From NCBI GenBank assembly GCA_910587185.1, contig CAJULY010000021.1, positions 1 through 41,497 of the forward strand: a stretch of 41,497 nt of DNA, given 5' to 3'. The DNA comes from an uncultured Muribaculaceae bacterium. Lineage in GTDB: Bacteria; Bacteroidota; Bacteroidia; Bacteroidales; Muribaculaceae. Positions 1 to 8,092 of the stretch are shown piece by piece. Within the stretch, counting starts at the first letter, position 1. Every line of letters begins with the position of its first letter. Under the pieces are notes generated by a model. The model did no database searches and had not been told where the DNA came from. It saw only the letters and a list, made by a program, of their open reading frames with translations. Position numbers and translations under genes: made by a program.

Positions 1-1487
1 GTTAGAAATGAGGGTGAGTTGTGGTTTGATGTAAATTTTAAATAGATTACAACTCTTTTCATCAAAAGCCATGAAAGCGGATGTTGTGGTTTGATGTAAA
101 TTTTAAATAGATTACAACATGGGCGATCTCTATAAGCCAGAAGCTCCTGTTGTGGTTTGATGTAAATTTTAAATAGATTACAACGCTTCTCGACGTTGAT
201 TTCATTCTTTCGAGTTGTGGTTTGATGTAAATTTTAAATAGATTACAACACAGAAATCATCTGGATTGCCTTTGTTGGTGTTGTGGTTTGATGTAAATTT
301 TAAATAGATTACAACAATTTATAGGAATGGAATTTTCGCCTAGGGGTTGTGGTTTGATGTAAATTTTAAATAGATTACAACATTCTTTATCGAAATAGTC
401 GACATGAAATGGTTGTGGTTTGATGTAAATTTTAAATAGATTACAACAACGAGTGATTGAAATGTGTCGGTCAATTTGTTGTGGTTTGATGTAAATTTTA
501 AATAGATTACAACTTTAATCGCGAGGTGAAGGCTAGTAAATCAGTTGTGGTTTGATGTAAATTTTAAATAGATTACAACAGCTGCGGGAGAAAACACCAT
601 CCTTACCGGGTTGTGGTTTGATGTAAATTTTAAATAGATTACAACTAGACCGAGGCCCGCAAGAATTTATCCTGTGTTGTGGTTTGATGTAAATTTTAAA
701 TAGATTACAACCCAGAGCAATCAGTCTGATCGAGATTGGACGTTGTGGTTTGATGTAAATTTTAAATAGATTACAACAAATCTAAGATGCTCGGCTCTAT
801 TCCTAACGTTGTGGTTTGATGTAAATTTTAAATAGATTACAACGAGCATCTTTCTGTTTCAGATCAAGAATCTGTTGTGGTTTGATGTAAATTTTAAATA
901 GATTACAACCTTTGTTTTGATCGTAGAGAAAATTCGAAAGTTGTGGTTTGATGTAAATTTTAAATAGATTACAACGGTGAAATAGTCTCTGATAAGAGGA
1001 TTATTGTTGTGGTTTGATGTAAATTTTAAATAGATTACAACACGCGGCATAACAGTGACTAGATAATGTTTCGTTGTGGTTTGATGTAAATTTTAAATAG
1101 ATTACAACCCTCCACCGGCAACTCCGACTGTAAAAAAGGTTGTGGTTTGATGTAAATTTTAAATAGATTACAACAACGATGACAAGCAAGACAATGACCA
1201 CAAGGTTGTGGTTTGATGTAAATTTTAAATAGATTACAACTTCGTCTGAGCAGTTCCAGCAATGTTATTAGTTGTGGTTTGATGTAAATTTTAAATAGAT
1301 TACAACGACATACCAGAAATCTATCTTCTCATCAAAGTTGTGGTTTGATGTAAATTTTAAATAGATTACAACAGCTATACCGGCAACGGCATTATCCGCA
1401 AGGTTGTGGTTTGATGTAAATTTTAAATAGATTACAACGTGGGAACACATGCACCATCACACAGCTTGTTGTGGTTTGATGTAAATT
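1..1487 (+). CRISPR. CRISPR array, 22 full 36-bp repeats plus a truncated terminal repeat
   Basis: Seen directly: 22 identical 36-bp repeats, the first at 18-53 and the last full one at 1403-1438, with spacers of 29-31 bp (mostly 30) that all look different. A 23rd repeat at 1468-1487 keeps only the first 20 bases and then diverges. Bases 1-17 are a partial spacer, so the array continues to the left. The repeat begins GTTGTGGTTTG and ends TAGATTACAAC. These ends pair over 11 positions when G-U wobbles are allowed, but only in the plus-strand RNA. The damaged repeat at the right end suggests a leader and cas genes to the left and plus-strand transcription. Repeat and spacer lengths fit type II-C arrays of Bacteroidota and also type VI-B (Cas13b) arrays. 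No cas gene lies in the window, so the type cannot be settled. Confidence 0.97.
1468..1487 (+). repeat. Truncated terminal CRISPR repeat
   Basis: The first 20 bases match the array repeat exactly. The sequence then switches to ACTGCAGTTTAAAG and AT-rich DNA. Loss of the 3' part removes the pairing arm of the repeat hairpin. Degenerate repeats normally sit at the leader-distal end, which orients the array. Confidence 0.9.
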
Positions 1488-1631
1488 ACTGCAGTTTAAA
1501 GTATTTATTTTTGAATATCCAAACTTTTTCATAAATTAGCTGAAAAATAATTTTCTTTCTCACTCAGAGAATAAATCTATTTATCATGGCTCAAAAAATT
1601 TGATCCCTCGAAATAATCCAATCACATGTTT
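1488..1631. other. AT-rich spacer between CRISPR array and lipoprotein gene
   Basis: This stretch is AT-rich and non-coding. I see no cas gene, no convincing tracrRNA anti-repeat and no perfect TAnnTTTG promoter box. It must hold the promoter of the following lipoprotein gene unless that gene is transcribed from the array. Confidence 0.5.
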
Positions 1632-2582
1632 ATGAAAACAAGAGCTATTTTTTTAGCAACTGCTGTAATGGCGTTTAGTTCCTGTGCTAACGCCGGAACA
1701 CGCCAATCCGAAACGTCCGGTTCAGACTTCGACTCCGTCGCAGCCTCTGAATTAGCGGATGAAGAAACGGGGATCACCGTCCCCTCCATTGAAGTTGTTA
1801 AGGACACAGCCTGTATCGTTCAGTTCCTGTTCGATTATGGGATCAATCGGCTGAAAGCGTCTCCTGACGGCAAACCCGTAATTTTCACCGTCGATTCTCT
1901 TGGCCTTGAGAATCCCGAAGGAGTGAAACATGTCGTAAAATCAGTCTCATACTATAGCCAGTTAAGGAAAGGCGACAAATATTATGATCCTGCGACCGAC
2001 ACCCAGAAGATTCTGAAAGAAGATACCGAAGTAATGTCCGAGGAATCACTCCCCTACACTGAAACATACGATTTTGATGCCAACGGACGGTTGATCAAAT
2101 TCAAATACGAATGTTTTGAGGATGACGAACAGGTTGTTACGTTCGATTACCGGCCCGACGGATCTTTCTCCTATAAAGTTGAATTGAAAGAGAGCGATGC
2201 ATTTCCCAACACCAAAGTCTATGGCCGGTGGAACGGCAAGGTCTGGGAAGAAGAAATCCTCGGATGGGACTACAGTAAGGAGCAATATAAACCCGGCGTG
2301 TCCTATGCTTTGGAAAAACAGATGGTCCACCCGGGATTTTTCACCGTGGAACCTGTAAAAGGAGGCAAGACCGAAGCTATATTGTACAGACAATCTGACG
2401 GCAGCTTCATAAGCAACCTGACCCCCGGAGAAAAAATACCTTCCGATTGGCTGAACGGAAGCGATAAAAGCAATCGGATCACCCGTGAAAACAAAGACAG
2501 CCACGGAAACAGCCTGAAGGTAAAAGAATATGATTTCCATAATAGCGCGCCCGAAACCAAATACAAAATCACGTATTGGTAA
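1632..2582 (+). CDS. Lipoprotein of unknown function
   Basis: The product is about 316 residues with a lipoprotein signal peptide: basic start MKTR, a hydrophobic stretch, and a lipobox-like FSSC with Cys at residue 18. An ATG two codons upstream (1626) is an alternative start; 1632 gives the more usual signal peptide. The mature protein is acidic and hydrophilic. It contains segments such as YDFDANGRLIKFKY and a YDFH-rich C terminus, which resemble the YD-type motifs of Bacteroidota cell-surface proteins, but I cannot place it in a family. It stands alone between the CRISPR array and the convergent kinase gene. A cell-envelope location is inferred from the signal; the function is not known. 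Confidence 0.75.
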   Translation: MKTRAIFLATAVMAFSSCANAGTRQSETSGSDFDSVAASELADEETGITVPSIEVVKDTACIVQFLFDYGINRLKASPDGKPVIFTVDSLGLENPEGVKHVVKSVSYYSQLRKGDKYYDPATDTQKILKEDTEVMSEESLPYTETYDFDANGRLIKFKYECFEDDEQVVTFDYRPDGSFSYKVELKESDAFPNTKVYGRWNGKVWEEEILGWDYSKEQYKPGVSYALEKQMVHPGFFTVEPVKGGKTEAILYRQSDGSFISNLTPGEKIPSDWLNGSDKSNRITRENKDSHGNSLKVKEYDFHNSAPETKYKITYW

Positions 2583-2700
2583 CCTAAACGCCACCATGAC
2601 CGCCCCTCCTCTGTGAATCCTGAAGCCGTCGGACCCGTCATTCCCGCGGACACGCCTTCTAATCTCTCCAATTGGCCCAATTCGTCTAAACGCCGCCCGG

Positions 2701-4035
2701 TTACTCGCTGAGGGCGCAGCGCATGGTGCCACTGGAAGATGTTATGATGCCGGACCATTCGCCGTTACTGCGCGGATGGATGCTGATTGTCAGCGGTGAG
2801 GAGCCGATAGAGCGGAAAACAAACGAATCCCCTTCCCCCGAGCCGGTCATGATTACAGTGCTGCCGTAGGCGATATCCGTATATATGCATTTCCCCCAAT
2901 GTCCATTGCCGTCGGTCCGTGCCTCAAGTCTTATAGGCCACCGCTGCCCCTCGCTGTCCTCATAATAACCCGAGAAACGATAAGTGTTTGTCAAAAAAGT
3001 CTGCGCCTGCTCGGGCGCCACACTATCAAGTTCCGGATAAATATCATCGACATTCACCGTGTCTTTCCCCGTCAGGACAACTGTCAGAATCACGGCCGCT
3101 GCAACCGCGGCGGCAAGAATCCAATTCAGCAAAAGTCCATGGCGCTTCGGGGTCCTTGACTGCCGCGGTTTTGCAGCCTGCGGTTGAGTCACTTCCGTCA
3201 GATCCTCGTAGAGTTCCCCCGCATCGCGATGTCGGTCCGCCGCACGAAACGAAAGAGCGCGCATGATCACCCTGCGGAAAGAAGCATCACACTCAGCGGG
3301 CAACGATTCCTCAAGCGTTATTGCCGGTTGCTCCGACGCCCTCGCCGGCCTACGCCCCGTAAGGCAGAAAAACATTGTGGCGGCGAGGCTATAGACATCG
3401 GCCGCGGGAGAAAAACCTGTCAGGCCCTCATATTGCTCCACCGGCGAATAACCCTCGGAACAGGCATGAATCCTGACGGTTCGCGTCTCTGATCCGTCAT
3501 CTCCGTAATGCCGCGACTGGCCGAAATCTATCAGCACCGGCCGGAGGCTTCCATCCTCGTCGGTGGTGACTATTATATTCGACGGCTTTATGTCGAGATG
3601 CGTGATACGGCGTGAATGAAGAAACGCCACGGCGCTGACAACGGGCGCCATCAGCGCAAGCGTCTCGGAAAGCGACAGCTGCCCGTGCTCTCTGACATAA
3701 TCAAGCAGTGTCGGGCCTTCGAGATATTCCATGACATAATAGGCCGTCCCGTTGGCTCGGAACACCTCGTTGACATTCACAATGTTTCTGTTCTTCCCGG
3801 CAATTGCGCGCAACCGTTCGGCTCCGGCAACGAATTCATCCGCTGAATCCTCTCTTGTCAGTTCCTTGACGGCGACCGCACCCTGCACCCGGATATTGTC
3901 AAGCATCACGGAAGTCTTGGCTTTGTAGGTCACACCGAACCCTCCCGCGCCAAGAACCGAAGCAATCGTATATCGCAATTGGCCCGATTCAAGAACGGTG
4001 CCCGGTGTCAGTATCTTCCGTCCCGCGCTATCCAT
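2701..4035 (-). CDS. Membrane-anchored Hanks-type Ser/Thr protein kinase
   Basis: The product is about 444 residues starting at ATG 4035; an in-frame GTG at 4059 lies nearer the upstream stop and is less likely. The kinase domain spans roughly 20-280, with glycine loop GAGGFG (29-34), ATP-binding Lys in VAVKEL (57), catalytic loop HLDIKPSN (146-153) and DFG (170-172), followed by a GYSPVEQY segment in the place of the APE region. The Arg of the usual HRD is Leu, so this is a non-RD kinase. After a basic linker, a single membrane segment (about 303-322) leads to a ~120-residue C-terminal domain predicted outside the cytoplasm, possibly a sensor. It follows the glycoside hydrolase gene by about 30 nt on the same strand and is probably co-transcribed. 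The phosphorylation target is unknown. Confidence 0.92.
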   Translation of the reverse strand: MDSAGRKILTPGTVLESGQLRYTIASVLGAGGFGVTYKAKTSVMLDNIRVQGAVAVKELTREDSADEFVAGAERLRAIAGKNRNIVNVNEVFRANGTAYYVMEYLEGPTLLDYVREHGQLSLSETLALMAPVVSAVAFLHSRRITHLDIKPSNIIVTTDEDGSLRPVLIDFGQSRHYGDDGSETRTVRIHACSEGYSPVEQYEGLTGFSPAADVYSLAATMFFCLTGRRPARASEQPAITLEESLPAECDASFRRVIMRALSFRAADRHRDAGELYEDLTEVTQPQAAKPRQSRTPKRHGLLLNWILAAAVAAAVILTVVLTGKDTVNVDDIYPELDSVAPEQAQTFLTNTYRFSGYYEDSEGQRWPIRLEARTDGNGHWGKCIYTDIAYGSTVIMTGSGEGDSFVFRSIGSSPLTISIHPRSNGEWSGIITSSSGTMRCALSE

Positions 4036-4065
4036 TGTCAGTCGCCCGATAACATCCACACCCCG

Positions 4066-6879
4066 TTACTCCTCGACCACATACCAGGTATAACCTCTGG
4101 CCGGGATTTTCACGGTCAGCTCGACGGAGTAATCCCGGTCAAGCCTGAACTCCGAAGGCTCGCCCTCCTGTTCGCGGATACGCGCCGTTTCTGTCAGTCC
4201 CGTGTAATAGAGCGGCAGTTTGATCGTACGTGTCATCTCGCAGTCCGTGGGATTGTAGAGCATGGCCAGTGCGCGTTCTTTCTCGCTGACTGAGACATGC
4301 ATGATTCCGTCCCAGTCGCGCGCGTCCGGGCGCCGCAGATGTATTATGTCGCTGTTGAGGATATTGCGGTATCTCTTGTACCAGCCGATGATATCGGTGA
4401 CCGTCTGCCGCGTTTCAGGCGAGTCATACAGACGGGGACCGCGATAACATGCCTGAACGCCTGCCCCATAGTTCTGGAACATAAGCGTGCGGTATTCGTA
4501 GAGATGATCCTTGAGCGGTTCGAGAGTCGCGGCAGCCCCACCGCCCTGATATTCCACAAGCGGCACGAAACTCCACAGGGCCGATGCCGGACGTTCGAAT
4601 GTACAGTCATAATTGAGCTGACGCGTGTGGATGAGCTGTCGGTCACGCGGCAGCGACCAGTTGGCCTCGCGATAGCCTATTCCAACCTTTGTCGAGCCGT
4701 TGAGAAAATAAAAATCGGGCACATTCAGGTATATGCCGTTCTCACACATCCAGTGATACAGGTCGGTGACAGTGTGAAACTGGTTCCACTGCGAATCGTT
4801 GAGACCTTTGTGATATGTGTGGGAAGTTGACGCGCACACATCGCCCGGATATGATCCGTCGTGCTCGAAGCATTTCATTCCGGTCTTCTCGAAGAATGTG
4901 CGTATTTTCCGGAAATATTCATGTCCCCAGTCACTTGACAGGCATGGCGAACTGCCGAAGGTCATTCCGCCGCGTTTGCCGGTCTTCGGATTTATCACAT
5001 CCACATCATCGCTGATCCAGCGGCTGGCAAGCAGGGAATAACATCCCATATCGATGCCCTTGCCGCGCGCGTAATCGACCAGCGACTTGAACTTGGCGAT
5101 ATTCTCCTCCGATATATCCTCGGCGTTAAGCCCTGAACCAAAACTGAGAATAATCATCTCATAGCCCGTGTCGGCACACTGATCGACAGCCGTGCGCACA
5201 ACCTCAGGATCAGTCGAGGTCAGATGCATGAAAATAGGATTCTCTGTAGTCCAGGGAGCTATGGTGCGATACATGTTTCTGGTGAAGAGCCCCTTCCGCT
5301 CCCTGTCATAGCTGTCAAAAGGCATTTCATAGACACTGAATGAAGCGAACGACTCTCCGGCGCCGATTCGCCGGTCAGGCCCGATGCGGGGAGCGACCTT
5401 CAGAATACAGGGAGTCTGAAGCTGCCAGTTGCGTTGCGACGTGTAGCGCGGATCGGTAACCCATTCTTCCGTGATGTCAGTCTCTTTCTCCGTGAAAGAG
5501 CCGCCACAAGCATAATCGCTTTCCACGTGGATATTAGGCAACAGGAATGTGCGCGGATCTCCTCCGCCGGGCGATTCCGGCTCGGCCATCGCGAGGAATT
5601 CCACCCTGAAACTGTCTATGTTTATGTCTGATGAATTACCGTTGTCCACCATGAAGCGTTTGCGGATAACGGGAATGCCGTCATAGACGGCGACAGACAG
5701 ACGCAGACGCACATCGCTGAGTTCTTTGTCGCCGCGCATGATGAATGTTATTTCCTGTCCCGTCGGAGCTTTCTTGTTGAGTGCCCAGCGGCCTCGGGCC
5801 CATCTGATATCTTCTTTTACAGGACTGATCTCGAAATCCTCGACAATGAACGACTGTGGAATCGTCACCATCGAATCGATCCATTCATCCCTTATGTAGG
5901 CCCTTTCAGGCTGACCTTCGAGCCCTCCTATGGTCCATTCCTTACCGTCAATCGTCACGGCCCCCTCACTGCTCACCGCCCGCAGCAGGCTCTCGCCCGT
6001 CATGCGATTGACAAAATCCGTGGTCGCGAGATTGGGGAAAATGCGAAACGTGCGCGAAACCATGTCATTGGCCACTATGATGCTTTTCCCGTCGGCCGAA
6101 GCATAGATTCCGGCCGATAATTTTCCCGGTGAAAGCAACCAGTCGTATGGCGTACGTTTCGATGCAGGCTCTCTCATGACCGGGAGCTTGCCTATTTTTT
6201 GCGACAGATTCTTCCTGACGCTTTCCGTCATTTCCGGGCCTTTTTCAAGCGATGCCGTCGCGACAGCCACAGGTTTTTCGCCGCTATAATCAACTGAAGG
6301 GGAAATCCAGAGCACATAATCGCCGCTCGGCCCGTCGTCAGTCGGTTCCGAGATTAGTTCGAGCATCCTGACCCCTTTAAGATCCAGATCTATATCCGCC
6401 GGCTTGTCGCCACCCCTGATCACACGGCTGCGATACAGCTCTTTACCGTCACCTTTGACAATGATAACCGCCGAACCTTTTTCAATCGTGCCGCCTTTAC
6501 CGGTCACTCCGACGAAGCGGCGAATGAGCCCGTCCTTACGGAAAACCATACCGGATCCATTGACCATGGTGACTCGCTCAAGTCCGGAGAGATTCTTCGT
6601 TGCAGGACGATTGGCTATGGCCACTTTCGCGCTGAAACGCGTCGCTTTGCCATGAAGGTCTATTTTCATTGCCGAAGGGGCATGGGTACCTATCACGTCG
6701 GTAAACATCTGTTTTCCCACTAATGCGTTCTCTCCGTAAACGGATTTACCTGCAACAGCCTCGCCATAAGCCTGATTTACTTTGGAAAGGTCGAGACACG
6801 CAAGACTTATCGAATCGCCTGCATAGGCAAAAAGACCCGATATTGACAGCGTTAAAGCGAGTAATCGGCGTGATTTCAT
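4066..6879 (-). CDS. Secreted glycoside hydrolase with N-terminal NPCBM-like domain (alpha-galactosidase-like)
   Basis: The product is 937 residues with a Sec signal peptide (1-20). Residues about 22-195 resemble an NPCBM carbohydrate-binding module (MFTDVIGTHAPS, then an alternating beta pattern). A beta-sandwich region (about 245-535) precedes a probable (beta/alpha)8 barrel (about 540-840) containing FEHDGSYPGD (671-680), whose Asp is a candidate catalytic residue. A short C-terminal beta domain ends the protein. The layout recalls clan GH-D enzymes (GH27/GH36, retaining alpha-galactosidases), but the canonical GH36 KWD motif is not visible, so the family assignment is tentative. The likely role is periplasmic or surface glycan breakdown. 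It lies 38 nt after bioB and just before the kinase gene, with no obvious promoter between bioB and itself. Confidence 0.7.
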   Translation of the reverse strand: MKSRRLLALTLSISGLFAYAGDSISLACLDLSKVNQAYGEAVAGKSVYGENALVGKQMFTDVIGTHAPSAMKIDLHGKATRFSAKVAIANRPATKNLSGLERVTMVNGSGMVFRKDGLIRRFVGVTGKGGTIEKGSAVIIVKGDGKELYRSRVIRGGDKPADIDLDLKGVRMLELISEPTDDGPSGDYVLWISPSVDYSGEKPVAVATASLEKGPEMTESVRKNLSQKIGKLPVMREPASKRTPYDWLLSPGKLSAGIYASADGKSIIVANDMVSRTFRIFPNLATTDFVNRMTGESLLRAVSSEGAVTIDGKEWTIGGLEGQPERAYIRDEWIDSMVTIPQSFIVEDFEISPVKEDIRWARGRWALNKKAPTGQEITFIMRGDKELSDVRLRLSVAVYDGIPVIRKRFMVDNGNSSDINIDSFRVEFLAMAEPESPGGGDPRTFLLPNIHVESDYACGGSFTEKETDITEEWVTDPRYTSQRNWQLQTPCILKVAPRIGPDRRIGAGESFASFSVYEMPFDSYDRERKGLFTRNMYRTIAPWTTENPIFMHLTSTDPEVVRTAVDQCADTGYEMIILSFGSGLNAEDISEENIAKFKSLVDYARGKGIDMGCYSLLASRWISDDVDVINPKTGKRGGMTFGSSPCLSSDWGHEYFRKIRTFFEKTGMKCFEHDGSYPGDVCASTSHTYHKGLNDSQWNQFHTVTDLYHWMCENGIYLNVPDFYFLNGSTKVGIGYREANWSLPRDRQLIHTRQLNYDCTFERPASALWSFVPLVEYQGGGAAATLEPLKDHLYEYRTLMFQNYGAGVQACYRGPRLYDSPETRQTVTDIIGWYKRYRNILNSDIIHLRRPDARDWDGIMHVSVSEKERALAMLYNPTDCEMTRTIKLPLYYTGLTETARIREQEGEPSEFRLDRDYSVELTVKIPARGYTWYVVEE

Positions 6880-6917
6880 GTCGATAATGATTTAATGATA
6901 TATCTTTCAGTTTAAGA

Positions 6918-7898
6918 TCAGTGAGTACGTCCTATTCTGGCGTAAAGCGCATAGTCATCCTCAATGGAGTTGCCTATCGTCGTCAGCATGTCGCCTACAA
7001 GCGAACCGTTCATTCCTCCACGAAGAATCCTTTCGGTCATCTTTTCCGAAAGCCGGGCCCTTCCGCCCGCGAAACGCAGGGTGACTTTCGGCGCGATGAA
7101 TCTCATCAGAGCCACGCTGCGCGCTATTTCATCCTCTCCGATCAGCGGAGTGTTCTCCAGCGCCGTTCCTTTGATTGGCGAGAGAATGTTGACAGGAACC
7201 GAGACGGCCCCGGCTTCGCGGGCTTCGCTGACCATCGTCAGCCGCTGACGCATATTCTCGCCCATGCCTATTATTCCTCCGCTGCATATCTCCAGTCCGG
7301 CCTCGCGGGCCCACGCTATGGTTCTGAGCTTATCCTCGTGGGTATGCGTCGAGCATAAAGAAGGAAAAAAATCCGAGGATGTCTCCAGATTGCAGTGATA
7401 GCGGCGCACGCCGGCCTCCTTCAGTCGCTTCAGTTCATCGAGCGTGAGAAGCCCCATGGAAGCGCAAAGATAGATCGGCGTATTTTCTGCCAGATGACGG
7501 TAGATAGAGCAGAACCGCTCGATGTCGCCGGGCGCTACCTTGCGGCCGCTTGTAACCAATGAGAATCTTCTGACTCCCCTCTCCGAGTTTGAACGCGCCA
7601 TATCGACGGCTTCCCCGTCAGGAATTATGTCATATTCCGCTATTCCGGTATGATGACGGGCCGACTGCGCACACCATTTGCAGTCCTCGCTGCATCGGCC
7701 CGACCGAGCGTTGGCTATGGAACAGGTATCCACAGTGTCGCCACACCAGCGGCGTCTGACTTCGTCAGCCGCGTCACACAATTCATCCGTCGAATATATT
7801 CTGTCGAGTTCCAGCGCTTCCTCAACTGTTGCGGGAACTCCCCGCAAAGCCTTTTCAAGCGCTGTCTGTAAAGGATCTTTGATTTCGTTCTCTTTCAT
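6918..7898 (-). CDS. bioB: Biotin synthase (radical SAM)
   Basis: BioB inserts sulfur into dethiobiotin to make biotin, using a radical-SAM [4Fe-4S] cluster and an auxiliary FeS cluster. The protein is 326 residues from ATG 7898; an upstream in-frame TTG at 7913 is rejected. It contains the cluster motif CSEDCKWC (C69, C73, C76), preceded by the conserved CSIANARSGRC segment, and later YHCNLETS and GGIIGMGE, all typical of the family. No other biotin gene is in the window. It precedes the glycoside hydrolase gene on the same strand, which looks like chance clustering rather than a pathway link. Confidence 0.97.
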   Translation of the reverse strand: MKENEIKDPLQTALEKALRGVPATVEEALELDRIYSTDELCDAADEVRRRWCGDTVDTCSIANARSGRCSEDCKWCAQSARHHTGIAEYDIIPDGEAVDMARSNSERGVRRFSLVTSGRKVAPGDIERFCSIYRHLAENTPIYLCASMGLLTLDELKRLKEAGVRRYHCNLETSSDFFPSLCSTHTHEDKLRTIAWAREAGLEICSGGIIGMGENMRQRLTMVSEAREAGAVSVPVNILSPIKGTALENTPLIGEDEIARSVALMRFIAPKVTLRFAGGRARLSEKMTERILRGGMNGSLVGDMLTTIGNSIEDDYALYARIGRTH

Positions 7899-8092
7899 GT
7901 CGCAAAAATACAAAAAAGGAGATAATTATTGGAATTTTATGCTAAAAAATGGGGGATAAGGGATTTTTTCAATTATTCACATATCCGTTTTATGTTTCCA
8001 GTGGTTATATTTGTACGTACAATTCTAATTTCGGGATGTCACGATTCCCGCTGACATGCCGCTTCAACTCATTAACCGGAATTCAAATCAAT
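7899..8092. other. Divergent intergenic region between bioB and tolC-like gene
   Basis: This 194-bp AT-rich region separates two divergent genes and must hold both promoters. On the plus strand TATATTTG at 8006-8013 fits TAnnTTTG, about 80 nt before the tolC start, although no TTG lies at the right distance upstream. On the minus strand TATTTTTG (7910-7903) lies so close to the bioB ATG that a transcript from it would be nearly leaderless. Confidence 0.5.
8006..8013 (+). promoter_or_regulatory. Putative -7 box for the tolC-hlyD-ABC2 operon
   Basis: TATATTTG is a perfect match to the Bacteroidota TAnnTTTG element and lies 80 nt before the start. The -33 TTG is not recognisable, so the call is tentative. 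Confidence 0.4.

Noticed and set aside
18..1438. Promoter inside each CRISPR repeat (Neisseria style), from TTTG and TAGATTAC
   Set aside because: The two boxes are only 14 nt apart and TAGATTAC does not match TAnnTTTG well.
859..1450. Several minus-strand ORFs with repeated VVIYLKFTSNHN or NLFKIYIKPQ peptides
   Set aside because: These are translations of the CRISPR repeat, not genes.
1468..1631. The truncated repeat as a possible tracrRNA anti-repeat
   Set aside because: A minus-strand RNA starting there would run straight into the array, with no tail or terminator suited to tracrRNA. A degenerate terminal repeat is simpler.
2046..2758. Long minus-strand ORFs across the unknown lipoprotein gene
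   Set aside because: They are antisense shadows; the plus-strand frame has the signal peptide, lipobox and plausible protein composition.
7903..7910. Leaderless promoter for bioB (TATTTTTG on the minus strand)
   Set aside because: It lies only 4 nt from the start codon and there is no TTG at the -33 position; probably a chance match in AT-rich DNA.
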